Shown here in pieces: positions 34,326 to 46,052 of a stretch of 64,000 nt of DNA; positions within the stretch are counted from its first letter, which is position 1; each line of letters opens with the position of its first letter. Source of the stretch: Arenicola marina (lineage: Eukaryota; Annelida; Polychaeta; Arenicolidae). Under the pieces are notes generated by a model. That model did not search any database. It worked only from the letters and a program-made list of their open reading frames with translations, and had not been told where the DNA came from. The position numbers and the translations under genes were made by a program. Location of the stretch: positions 3,488,823-3,552,822 of the forward strand of contig OZ025252.1 in NCBI GenBank assembly GCA_964019135.1, given 5' to 3'.

Positions 34326-36828
34326 CCGGAACTTACCCCGTTATAATTCTAGACACACAAGTCAGAGTGTGAGGCACTTACCCCGTTAGACGTCAAGGGG
34401 CACAAGTCAGTATGTGAGGCCCTTACCCCGTTATACGTCAAGGGGCACAAGTCAGTGTGTGTGGCACTTACCCCGTTATTCGTCAAGGGGTACAAGTCAG
34501 GGTGTGAGGCACTTACCCCTTTATACGTCAAGGGGCACAAGCTCGTGTGTCAGGCACTTACCCCGTTATACGTCAAGGGGCACATGTCAGTGTGTGAGGC
34601 ACTTACCCCGTTATTCGTCAAGGGGCACAAGTCAGTGTGTCAGGCACTTACCCGTTATACGTCAAGGGGCACAAGCTCGTGTGTCAGGCACTTACCCCGT
34701 TATACGGCAAGCGGCACAAGCTCGTGTGTCAGGCACTTACCCCGTTATACGTCAAGGGGCACAAGCTCGTGTGTCAGGCACTTACCCCGTAAAACGTCAA
34801 GGGGCACAAGCCCGTGTGTCAGGCACTTACCCCGTTATACGTCAAGGGGCACAAGCTCGTGTGTCAGGCACTTACCCGTAAAACGTCAAGGGGCACAAGC
34901 TCGTGTGTCAGGCACTTACCCCGTTATATGTCAAGGGGCACAAGTCAGTGTGTGAGACACTTACCCCGTTATACGTCAAGGGGCACAAGCTCGTGTGTCA
35001 GGCACTTACCCCGTTATACGTCAAGAGGCACAAGCCCCGTGTGTCAGGCACTTACCCCGTTATACGTCAAGGGCACAAGCTCGTGTGTCAGGCACTTACC
35101 CGTTATACGTCAAGGGGCACAAGTCAGTGTGTGAGGCACTTACCCCGTTATACGTCAAGGGGCACAAGCTCGTGTGTGAGACACTTACCCCGTTATACGT
35201 CAAGGGGCACAAGCTCGTGTGTCAGGCACTTACCCCGTTATACGTCAAGGGGCACAAGCTCGTGTGTCAGGCACTTACCCCGTTATACGTCATGGGGCAC
35301 AAGCTCGTGTGTCAGGCACTTACCCCGTTATACGTCAAGGGGCACAAGCTCGTGTGTCAGGCACTTACCCCGTTATACGTCAAGGGGCACAAGCTCGTGT
35401 GTCAGGCACTTACCCCGTTATACGTCAAGGGGCACAAGCTCGTGTGTCAGGCACTTACCCCGTTATACGTCAAGGGGCACACGCCCGTGTTTCAGGCACT
35501 TACCCCGTTATACGTCAAGGTGCACAAGCTAGTGTGTCAGGCACTTACCCTGTTATACGTCAAGGTGCACAGGCTCGTGTGTCAGGCTCTTACCCCGTTA
35601 TACGTCAAGGGCACAAGCTCGTGTGTCAGGCACTTACCCCCGTTTATACGTCAAGGGGCACAAGCTCGTGTGTCAGGCACTTATCCCGTTATACGTCAAG
35701 GGCACAAGTCAGTGTGTGAGACACTTGCCCCGTTATACGTCAAGGGCACAAGTCAGTGTGTGAGACACTTACCCGTTATACGTCAAGGGCACAAGTCAGT
35801 GTGTAAGGCACTCACCCAGTTATAAGTCAAGGGGCAGAAGTCAGCGTGTGAGGTACTCACCCCGTTATAAGTCAGGAGCACAAGTCAGTGTATGAGGCCC
35901 TTACCCCGTTATACGTCAAGGGCACAAGTCAGTGTGTGAGGCACTCACCCCGTTATAAGTCAGGAGGCACAAGTCAGTGTATGAGGCACTCACCTCGTTA
36001 TAAGTCAAGGGGCACAAGTCAGTGTGTGAGACACTTACCCCGTTACACGCCAAGGGGCACAAGCTCGTGTGTCAGGCACTTACCCCGTTATACGTCAAGG
36101 GCACAAGCTCGTGTGTCAGGCACTTACCCCGTTATATGTCAAGGGCACAAGCTTGTGTGTCAGGCACTTACCCCGTTATACGTCAAGGGGCACAAGCTCG
36201 TGTGTCAGGCACTTACCCCGTTATACGTCAAGGGGCACAAGCTCGTGTGTCAGGCACTTACCCGTTATACGTCAAGAGGGCAACACGCCCGTGTGTCAGG
36301 CACTTACCCCGTTATACGTCAAGGTGCACAGGCTCGTGTGTCAGGCTCTTACCCGTTATACGTCAAGGGGCACAAGCTCGTGTGTCAGGCACTTACCCCG
36401 TTATACGTCAAGGGGCACAAGCTCGTGTGTCAGGCACTTACCCCGTTATACGTCAAGGGCACAAATCAGTGTGTGAGACACTTGCCCCGTTATACGTCAA
36501 GGGCACAAGTCAGTGTGTGAGACACTTGCCCCGTTATACGTCAAGGGCACAAGTCAGTGTGTAAGGCACTCACCCCGTTATAAGTCAAGGGCAGAAGTCA
36601 GCGTGTGAGGCACTCACCCCGTTATAAGTCAGGAGGCACAAGTCAGTGTATGAGGCACTTACCCGTTAATACGTCAAGGGGCACAAGTCAGTGTGTGAGG
36701 CACTCACCCCGGTATAAGTCAGGAGGCACAAGTCAGTGTATGAGGCACTCACCTCGTTATAAGTCAGGAGGCACAAGTCAGCGTGTGAGACACTTACCCC
36801 GTTACACGCCAAGGGGCACAAGTGTGTT
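34326..36828. repeat. Minisatellite, 45-bp unit
   Basis: About 55 units with CACTTACCCCGTTATACGTC, AAGGGGCACAAG and one of two linkers: CTCGTGTGTCAGG or TCAGTGTGTGAGG. The TCAGTGTGTGAGG type prevails at both ends and the CTCGTGTGTCAGG type fills the middle. A block near 35700-35970 recurs near 36470-36660 with CACTTGCCCCG markers. Many frames are open because 45 is a multiple of three; single-base losses in GGGG or CCCC runs shift between them, which argues against coding. Confidence 0.97.
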
Positions 36829-37079
36829 TCGGTTGGTATGGAAAACGCATCAATAGTTTGATGTCACCCCTTTCGTCTTCCTTAACGGCTGACGACTAAC
36901 GGATCAAATACATCACAAGTTGAATTATCATAGCAGTGATACCACATCCTTAATTAAGTTAACTCGATAACTTATATCACAGCGGACCCGCCCAGTTATA
37001 TCAAAGGTGTTAATTATTATTACAGCTTATTAGACCAGTAACATCACACTTTTTGTTTTATTAAGTGGCATTTCGACGT

Positions 37080-37678
37080 TAAGTGACGTATAAAGAGACG
37101 TATGAGACGCATTGACGGACTATCATGTATGACGCATGACGCATGACGTATTATGATACACACGGTGAAAGACATATTCTGTGACGTACCTATATGACGT
37201 ATTGGCAGACTTTAAGTGAGGTATTGTGTGACGCATTACTTGACAAATTATGTGACGCATTATACGACGCATTATGTGACGTAATATGTGACGCATTATG
37301 TGACGTAATAATGTGACGTAACATGTGACATATTATGTGACGTAATATGTGACGTATTATGTGACGCCTTATAAGACGCATTGTGTTACGCATTATATGA
37401 CACATTATATGGCACATTATGTGACGCATTATGTGACGCATTATATGACACATTATATGGCACATTATGTGACGCATTATGTGACGCATTCTGTGACGAA
37501 TTATGTGATGCATTATGTGACGCAGTATGTGACGCATTATGTGACGTATTGTGTGACGCATTATGTGACGCAGTATGTGACGCAGTATGTGACGCAGTAT
37601 GTGACGCAGTATGTGCCGCAGTATGTGACGCAGTATGTGACGCATTATGTCATGCTTTATGTGACACGCTGAATGTGT
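37080..37678. repeat. Minisatellite, 12-bp unit TATGTGACGCAT
   Basis: Clean 12-base repeats from about 37230 to 37675 (GTGACGCATTAT and GTGACGCAGTAT variants), with a more degenerate GACGTAT/GACGCAT start from 37080. TGACGCA resembles a C/EBP-ATF site and recurs in most units. Both strands show four-residue peptide repeats, explained by the unit length. Confidence 0.93.
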
Positions 37679-38455
37679 AAAGCGTCTTCACGAAACAACA
37701 ACACCCACACATTATTTAATGATTACCCAGAACAACGTCTTCTTTTCTCTTGATTAAACGTTTTCTGGCATATATGTAATAACCTCTCCCTTAAATATCT
37801 TCATAATTTTTCCTCTTTGTTTAGCTGAGCTTACTTCGCTTGACGCTGCATAGTAAACCTTTGCCCTATCTCTGCCCCTGCCCGTCTCCCCATGCAAATA
37901 CGCCGCTCACCGCCACTCAGCTTCCTTAGGTTTTCGCCGCAAACACTTATTATCGCCCGGTCTCTCTCCTCACTCCATTGCGCGAGCTATTGATTTGACC
38001 GATATCGCCCAGCGGACACTTGCCACCGTCCTCCGTCCTCTCCGTCATAAAGACACTCAACAAGGCCAGATTCCCCCGCTTTCGCCTCCCTTAGGCCCCA
38101 TTAATGAAAATCGACAGTTGGCCAGCCGGGAGGGGTTGGCTGGCAGGGCTCCGGGGGGCGGGCTGGTGGGCTCCGAGGGTGCGGGCTAGAGGGCTGGAGG
38201 GCCCCGGGGCAGCCTGACGCCCGAACGACCGGGCCGGGAGGGGTGGGGCGTCTTCATGCACTGAGGGACATACGCCGGACAGGCCGGGATGCGGGGGGGG
38301 ACATTTCGGGCCCATCACCTTGTCGTCCCAATCGGCCCCCAGACCAATTCGCCCCGTGTGGAGACCACAGCTGCCGCAAGCTGTGGTTCTTCAGACTCGG
38401 TCCCTCGTTTGGGGGGTCGGAATTTACATCTTCATTCGAGGCCAGAGTCGTAGTG
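37679..38455. other. Unique sequence, no gene recognised
   Basis: AT-rich to 37850, then GC-rich. Two 75-codon frames near 38243-38547 have no domain. Confidence 0.45.
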
Positions 38456-38463
38456 TGTCCTGT

Positions 38464-39070
38464 GGGGTAGAGGGGGCGGGAGGGGTGAGGGAGGGGGGGG
38501 GAGGGGGGGAGGGGGGGAGGGGTAGGAATGGGGCGTTAAGAGAGTAGTTGAGGGAGGGGGACACGGGTTAAAGAATGAGGCGGAAGGGAGGTGGGGGGGG
38601 GGGCTGGTTAGAAGGCCGTACGCGGGACTGGTTGAGGACGGGGTACTTCATGAAGGAGTGGGTGGGAGGCGGGGAGGGGCGAAGTGGCACTGCGATGAGA
38701 ACGAGTGGTGAGTATGGGGCGGGGCTATGTGTGATGGGGGGGGGGGGGGTTGGTCTTCTAACATGTGAAGAGTAGTTACAAGTAGCCATGTGGTGGGTGC
38801 TGAGGGTGGGGGGGGGGCTGGTGGGGCAAAGAAGGAGGCCCTTGGCGGTCGCTCGGAGAGAGGGGGGGGGCGGGCGTGGGTGGGCGTGAAGGACAGACGC
38901 GGTCAGGGTAAGGCGACAGAGGAGCGGGCCGGGAGGAGCTTGGAGGGAGGAGGAAGGGGGATGGAGGGGGGGGGGTGGAGGCTGTGATAGAGAAGGGACA
39001 AGGGAGGGGGGCGGAGGGAGGGGGGAGGAGGGAGGGGGGGAGGGAAGGAGGAGGAGGGAGGGGGTGCCTC
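38464..39070. repeat. Long G-rich (homopurine) tract
   Basis: About 600 bp made mostly of G runs with A, for example near 38490-38530, 38738-38750 and 38965-39065. Strong potential for G-quadruplex and triplex structure. Long Pro/Ser-rich minus frames here are artefacts. Confidence 0.9.
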
Positions 39071-39175
39071 GTGGCCATGAGGGTGGCACGCGGTGAGTCG
39101 TGGTAATCCACTGCGCGACAGGTCGGGGGACAAACGATTAAGCCGCGGGGATGATCGGGGACGGGCCTCCCATTG

Positions 39176-39430
39176 ACCCCACTCATCCCCCCTCACCCCC
39201 CCACCCCACCCCCTCACCCCCCCCCCCCCACCTCACCCCCTCCCCCCACTCTCCCTGTGCATACCCCCATCAACTTCTTTATGGATGCCACCTCGTTCTA
39301 CCACTGTATTAAGCCCACCCTGACTCCCCACTCCACCCCCCCATCATCATCATCCTCTCACCCGCCTGTAACATCCCCCCTCCACCCCCGGTCTCCCCCC
39401 CCCCTCCTACCTCACCCCCGTAACACCCCC
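39176..39430. repeat. C-rich tract
   Basis: CCCCCACC-type sequence opposite in strand bias to the G-rich tracts on either side (38464-39070 and 39516-39705), so that long intrastrand pairing is possible. Confidence 0.88.
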
Positions 39431-39515
39431 ATGGGTGACCCCACAGGGGGACCGGGGCAGCCGGATGACATTAAAGCCCGTCGCCCGAAAAAAGAGATGT
39501 CTCCGTGTAGAGACA

Positions 39516-39705
39516 GAGGGGGGGGGGGGTGGAGAGAGGGGAGGGAGGGGGGAGGGGGACGGAGGGGAGGCAGGCAGGAAGGAGGTGAAAAAGTGATGAG
39601 GATGGTGGTGGAGGCCTCCGCACCGGGGGTGGGTGGGGGTGGGGCGTGGAGAAGAAGGGGTAGACGGAGGAGAGGGGGGGGGGGGGCGTGGCGGGTGTGA
39701 GGGCC
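39516..39705. repeat. G-rich tract next to assembly gap
   Basis: GGGAGGGGG-type runs end 12 bases before the N block. Confidence 0.88.
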
Positions 39706-39716
39706 ACATTTAGCCG

Positions 39717-39916
39717 NNNNNNNNNNNNNNNNNNNNNNNNNNNNNNNNNNNNNNNNNNNNNNNNNNNNNNNNNNNNNNNNNNNNNNNNNNNNNNNNNNNN
39801 NNNNNNNNNNNNNNNNNNNNNNNNNNNNNNNNNNNNNNNNNNNNNNNNNNNNNNNNNNNNNNNNNNNNNNNNNNNNNNNNNNNNNNNNNNNNNNNNNNNN
39901 NNNNNNNNNNNNNNNN
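39717..39916. other. Assembly gap, 200 N
   Basis: Exactly 200 unknown bases, a fixed-size placeholder used by scaffolding programs. True distance and content are unknown, and sequence on the two sides may not be adjacent. Confidence 0.99.
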
Positions 39917-41860
39917 AGTTTAGTTTGTTTCGCTCACGTATACGTCTTGTTTACTAATCCTACACATTATGACGGTACTACATCCCGGTAGGTTACCATG
40001 GCGACCTGTAATCGAAACCACGTGTTTTTCTCCATTTTTGTTTTCTCCGTTAAATTCGAAGGTACACCCGTATGAATGCGGCAACCTGTGTTTTAGTCAG
40101 CCTTAATAACCATTCAATTCCTAGAATTTGTAAATCTCACATTTACCTACATATCAATATCTTAGTTTATTATTATCGCCTGTTTCATGTAGGCCTATAT
40201 ACCACATGGACGCTGGCGTAAACTTACGTGTGAGAGGGGAACAAAGGGTCTAGCGCGAGTGTCACACGCCTGTAAGGGGTAGGGGTATGTGAGCCCCCCC
40301 CCACTCCCCCCCCCCACACACACACCCTAGCCCCACTCCCCTGCCTACACTTTGAGACCTGACGTAAACCAGTGGAGATTGGTGGAAGCATTGTTCTTTT
40401 TGAATTTGCGTATTATGCATATAGGGTCATCTGGGAGTCTTCAAATGCAGTTGCAATAAGTTTTTCCCAAAGCACGTTAGAAGTAAAATTCTTTTGTACA
40501 TGTATATTTTATATATATCATATATATATAAACGCAGTTAATGTAATTGTAAAACTTAATGTAATTTGAATATTGTGAATGTTGTGCTTCTCGAAATGTC
40601 AACTGCATGACTAAATAAATATAAGGGCCATGGTATCAAAGCTGTTTCCATGCAATTTTCATCGCCAGTGGTCAATATAACCTTTTGATATCATAAGTCG
40701 CCCTAGCAACCGGTGTCATTGGCAACGAATTGCCGATCATTCAAAACCGACCGTCATGCCATGGACAATAATCAGATTGCCTGCAAATATCCCCCACTGA
40801 GTGAGTGAGAACGACTTCAGTAGCGACAGAATCTCTCCAGCAATTTCATTACGGCGCTAATTCGCCGAGCATTACGGTAACTACCTCGAATTCATCTCTC
40901 TGCTTCCAAGCCGCTTTGCCTATATTTGTCATTGCTATGACCCTACACCCCCACCCCAACCCCCCACTCCGTCACCCCATCCATCTCTAACCCCCCCCCC
41001 CTGCCCACGCCTTCCCTCCCACCTCTCTCTCTCTTTCCATATTAAGGCGTCTCCACTCTGTTTCTCAGCGGAAGTTTTCCTCGATTTCTGCCTCGTTTCG
41101 AAGATCCCCTCCCCCGACCCCCCCCCCCCTGCCCCCTGCCACCGGGCATCCTACCCTTCCTGATCTCCTCTTAACCTTATCATACCGTAACACCAGCACT
41201 CCTACCCCCCGGCACCCCGCAACCCGCACCCCTAACCCTCCGACCTCCTCCAATTATTCCTCTCCGCCCTGCACCCCACCGCCTCCCCCCCCCAACATCC
41301 CCCCCCCCTCACCCACCCCCTGCACCCCCAGAAAAAGTGACACGTGACCGTCGCTGATCATGATTTACGCCGTTATTTGCTAATGGCCCGCCGGGGATTG
41401 CATTTCCTCCGTATCGACTGAGACCAGCACTCCGCCCCCAGGGCAAGGAGGGTAGCGCCACCTTACGGCAGAGACAAGACACGGCGAGCGTCTCGCTAAT
41501 ATCACCCCTCCTTCCCCCAACCCCCACCTCCCCTCCTTCCCCGCGCCCATGCCCCCCCCCCCCACCCACCTCAACCGTCCTTCCTCTCCAGGCAAATCTA
41601 ACTTCTATATCCCCTTTTTTTTTGGCGCTCCAACATCAGATTCCGATAGGATTTATAGATGGGTGACCCCGTCCCGTCCGCCTTCATGGAACAAAGGACA
41701 GATTAGTCTCCCGCCAAGACCCGCGCAAAACACTCACTGTCTCTTCTAAGTCACTTACGTAATGTTTTTGCCGACTCGTTATTCGGCTCTAGGTCACGAC
41801 AAACCAGACGCAGGATCTGTTAGCCAACCAAATTTAAACACCAATGGAGGCGTTGTAAAA
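39917..41860. other. Unique sequence, no gene recognised
   Basis: AT-rich near 40370-40640 with a TA-rich microsatellite (40505-40530); C-rich patches at 40290-40330, 40950-41005 and 41110-41345. No exon supported. Confidence 0.45.
39992..40005 (+). promoter_or_regulatory. RFX X-box motif
   Basis: GTTACCATGGCGAC fits the RFX consensus GTNRCC-AT-RGYAAC with one change. Such sites drive ciliary genes in animals. No gene is seen beside it. Confidence 0.35.
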
Positions 41861-41880
41861 GGCTGACGTCACTTCCGGTC
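41838..41880. promoter_or_regulatory. Candidate promoter: CCAAT box and CRE-ETS composite
   Basis: TGACGTCACTTCCGG (41864-41878) joins a perfect CRE to an ETS core, and CCAAT (41841-41845) lies about 20 bases away. This grouping is typical of broad animal promoters. Direction cannot be decided, and no exon is recognised within 2 kb. Confidence 0.4.
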
Positions 41881-42419
41881 TGGCTATTCCGTCGAAGACA
41901 AAAGAAAAAAAAGTCCCGTAACCTGAGGATATTTAAAGTTCACATAGCAACGCAAGAGACGAATGGCCAGGGGTTGACCCGGGCGATAATAGGGGGTAGC
42001 AATGAAGAGCGGTACGGAACCACACGGGTCAGCAGTCGATAGCGCTGGAAAAGGAGTTTGTATAAGTTACCCGCAGTCAGAATGAGAACGCAGGTGATGG
42101 TACCGTGGAACATGAGGCCTTGAGGGAATAGATGCCCCAGAACTCCCCCCCCCCCCCAACACCCCTGAATCTTGATATCGATCGCAATCTCGACGCAATT
42201 TGATACCGTTTCCATCGCTTTCCGCCGGTGGGAATTAAAACATTATTGTCGAATCGACAAGCTCGTGTGATTTATGGAACAAATTCCATAAAAAATCTTA
42301 CAAAATCTATAAACAAAACATGTAAGGAAAGTAAAGAGCTATTGCAGTTTCCGGGCTGATGTCGCTTCTCTAGTAGGATATCTAGAACAACCATGGGACT
42401 TGGGACAATGGGACTACAA

Positions 42420-42572
42420 GCTCATACTATATACTATATAATATATGTAAAATGTTCGACACCTGTTCTTTACTGCTTCTACTCTTAAGTTTGTTGATTT
42501 ACCTTGTACCCACCCATTCTGTATGAGATGAGCCAATATTAAAAAATAAAATAAAAAAAAAATAAAAAAAAT
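42420..42572 (+). mobile_element. Possible retroposon 3' end with A-rich tail
   Basis: TGTATGAGATGAGCC is followed by an A-rich tail with AATAAA-like blocks (42538-42570). The shape suits the 3' end of a LINE or SINE, but no open reading frame or second copy is seen in the window. Confidence 0.3.
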
Positions 42573-44309
42573 GGGACTTCTAGATAGTTGGACATTTCAT
42601 ATATAATAATGAATTAAATTCACCACTCCTTCACCTTCGGCCTCCGCGGTTGGAGTGCGCCTACTGGTGTTGATGTATAGATAATTGACTATACACTCTC
42701 AGGTCATCAGCAGAAGTAAAATGTATGCACGCAAACTCCCCTGATACTAAGATCCCCATATTTTCTTGCAAACATATTAATATGGCTTTTAGTCACCTGT
42801 TGTACAAATAATATTCAGTTAGCAACTACCTCATGAATATGAAAATTTGGACACATGGCGTCAGCGATGCGTAGGAGTTCGGCTCAATTATATCCATAGT
42901 GTTGACTGGCATATATTTATCATTTGAATTTGACGTGTATTCTTCTATTGTTTTAATCAATTATATGTACTTGACGCCATGACAGAGTCTGCCAATGCTT
43001 GGTGCATGGATACGAAAGACATATAAGTCCGAAACCTTGTTTTTTATGGAGGTGTATGCACGCCACAAGATGCAAGCTCCTTCTACGTTGGTATAGCTGC
43101 CGTATCACCTGGGCTGTCTATATTGTCCCGAATGTGTGTCAAACATCTCTGTATACATATTTTTTATACCCGATCAGAAACGTATTTATGAAGTAAAACT
43201 AGATCTAGTAGCATCCAAGCAGCTATCTGACGCAGAGCGAACATATGTTTACCTGTTTAGATAGGAGGCTATAGCCATATCGGTGGGAGTTCCCCTTATT
43301 CTTCTCGAAGGAGGACATGACATCCCCAAAGTGAAGGAAAAAAAGGGAACATAACATTATTACGGCGAAAGAAAATCGTCGCCAAAAAAAGGAATGTCCA
43401 TCATAGCTCAATTACGTCACATATTGATTGTTCTGCATCTGTAACCATGGCAACACGCGGGGAAAATAACCGGGCGCATTTAACAAATATAAATGTTTTG
43501 GCCAACGGAAGAAAAACGTTGACATCTCGGCATCGGCTCTTGATTTGTGGATGATTGCACAGGAGTGTTCTTCCCAGACCCAGACCCTTTCACCCCACCC
43601 GCCACCACTCCCCCTGGCTCACCACCCACCCCTTCTCCAACGATGCTCTTTTCGCTCAGGGTGTTTTGAAAAAAAAGAGGGCAGCCGTTATCCTCATCTG
43701 TACCGGAAACGGGTGGCGACGGACTCACATGGCTAACATGTCAAATATCGCGCCTTAACCCCTTCTCTGCGACCTCCGCACACCAGAAATAAATAAATCT
43801 TCCATCACCAGGAGAGGTAGTATAGGGCCCTTTTCGTATCCAAGGGGCACAGCGAAATGGCAAACCTGAATTCACACGGCGCTCCCCTGCTTTAGAAGCG
43901 AACCTCTATGCCTATAATGCATGTACGACGCTTCACAAAACTGTTCCAGAACACATTTAAAAACCGGTCCAATATATATACCTTCGCAGGATTGTCATAG
44001 ACATCCTGGGCAGAACCCAAAAATGGAGATCGTTAGAGAAATATCAATCTGGAGACTCACCCGTGCATCTTGCTGACATAGTAAACCAAGAAGCCGGATC
44101 CCCTTGCGATTCAGACGAACTTCAGGAGCAGTTGTAAAGAACGGAAGACTCCTGAATAATCCGATCCATGCATGAAGGATGCGTCTTGATCTGCCACTCT
44201 GCGGCTGTCGCATCACTTCTTCATATCATAAATTATATCCATTTCATGCTTGTGTTCGTCATTCACTTGACGTCTTGATCCAATGCGAAAGTATTCAGTT
44301 CCCGAATAC
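42573..44309. other. Unique sequence, no gene recognised
   Basis: AT-rich, with an X-box at 43441 listed separately. Short frames show no domain. Confidence 0.45.
43441..43454. promoter_or_regulatory. RFX X-box motif (full match)
   Basis: GTAACCATGGCAAC fits the RFX consensus GTNRCC-AT-RGYAAC at every defined position. Regulatory role is inferred from the motif only. Confidence 0.45.
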
Positions 44310-46052
44310 GAATATTGCGTCAGAATCAAAATCAATATCCAATGTGAAAGTAAGTGATATGATGTCAGAATATATAAATATCCCCAAATATAATGTTTCT
44401 TTATAATTAAAAATTGAAGATGTGATATCAGAAGATATCCATATCCAATGTAGAAATCAGTGATATATCAGAATATATCAATATCCAATGTAGAAATCAG
44501 TGATATATATTTTAGAAGATATCAGTATCCAATGTAGAAATCAGTGATAGATCAGAAGATATCAATATCCAATGTAGAAATAAGTGATATATCAGAATAT
44601 ATCAATATCCAATGTAGAAATCAGTGATATATCAGAATATATCAATATCCAATGTAGAAATCAGTGATAGATCAAAAGATATCAATATCCAAGGCAGAAA
44701 TCAGTGATATATCAGAAGATGTCAATATCTAATGTAGAAATCAGTGATATATCAGAAGATGTCAATATCCAAGTCGGAAATCAGTGATATATCAGAAGAT
44801 ACCAATATCCAAGGCGGAAATCAGTGATAGATCAGAAGATGTCAATATCCAATGTAGAAATCAGTCATGGGTCAGAAGATATAGATATCCGATGCAGAAA
44901 TCAGTGATAGATCAGAAGATAGAGATATTCAATGCCGAAATCAGTGATGGACCAGAAGATATCAATATCTAATGTAGAAATCAGTGATATATCAGAAGAT
45001 ATCAATATCCAAGGCAGAAATCAGTGATATATCAGAAGATGTCAATATCCAATGTAGAAATCAGTCATGGGTCAGAAGATATAGATATCCGATGCAGAAA
45101 TCAGTGATAGATCAGAAGATAGAGATATTCAATGCCGAAATCAGTGATGGACCAGAAGATATCAATATCTAATGTAGAAATCAGTGATATATCAGAAGAT
45201 ATCAATATCCAAGGCAGAAATCAGTGATATATCAGAAGATGTCAATATCCAAGGCGGAAATCAGTGATATATCAGAAGATGTCAATATCCAATGTAGAAA
45301 TCAGTCATGGGTCAGAAGATATAGATATCCGATGCAGAAATCAGTGATAGATCAGAAGATAGAGATATTCAATGCCGAAATCAGTGATGGACCAGAAGAT
45401 ATCAATATCTAATGTAGAAATCAGTGATATATCAGAAGATATCAATATCCAAGGCAGAAATCAGTGATATATCAGAAGATGTCAATATCCAAGGCGGAAA
45501 TCAGTGATATATCAGAAGATGTCAATATCCAAGGCGGAAATCAGTGATATATCAGAAGATACCAATATCCAAGGCGGAAATCAGTGATAGATCAGAAGAT
45601 GTCAATATCCAATGTAGAAATCAGTCATGGGTCAGAAGATATAGATATCCGATGCAGAAATCAGTGATAGATCAGAAGATAGAGATATTCAATGCCGAAA
45701 TCAGTGATGGACCAGAAGATATCAATATCTAATGTAGAAATCAGTGATATATCAGAAGATGTCAATATCCAAGGCAGAAATCAGTGATATATCAGAAGAT
45801 ATCAATATCCAAGGCGGAAATCAGTGATATATCAGAAGATATCAATATCCAAGGCAGAAATCAGTGATAGATCGGAAGATATCAATATCCAAGGCAGAAA
45901 TCAGTGATATATCAGAAGATATCAATATCCAAGGCAGAAATCAGTGATAGATCGGAAGATATCAATATCCAATGTAGAAATCAGTGATAGATCGGAAGAT
46001 ATCAATATCCAATGTAGAAATCAGTGATAGATCAGAAGATGTCAATATCCAA
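44310..46052. repeat. Minisatellite, 40-bp unit in strict register
   Basis: About 41 units built from AATCAGTGATATATCAGAAG plus ATATCAATATCCAANGNAGA. From 44521 to 46050 every unit is exactly 40 bp with no indel. A variant block starting TCAGTCATGGGTCAGAAGAT appears at 44861, 45061, 45301 and 45621, that is 5, 6 and 8 units apart, each followed by the same two variant units. This produces four near-identical 62-codon frames that are not genes. The first 200 bp are degenerate. Confidence 0.97.

Noticed and set aside
37080-37678. Telomere-type repeat
   Set aside because: The unit TATGTGACGCAT is unrelated to TTAGGG-type telomere repeats.
37190-37680. Asp-Ala-Leu-Cys or His-Ile-Met-Arg repeat proteins
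   Set aside because: The 12-bp unit is read four codons at a time. The same openness exists on both strands.
38568-39709. Pro-rich and Gly-rich frames of 100-175 codons near the gap
   Set aside because: They are direct readings of homopurine or homopyrimidine runs and have no ordinary codon mixture.
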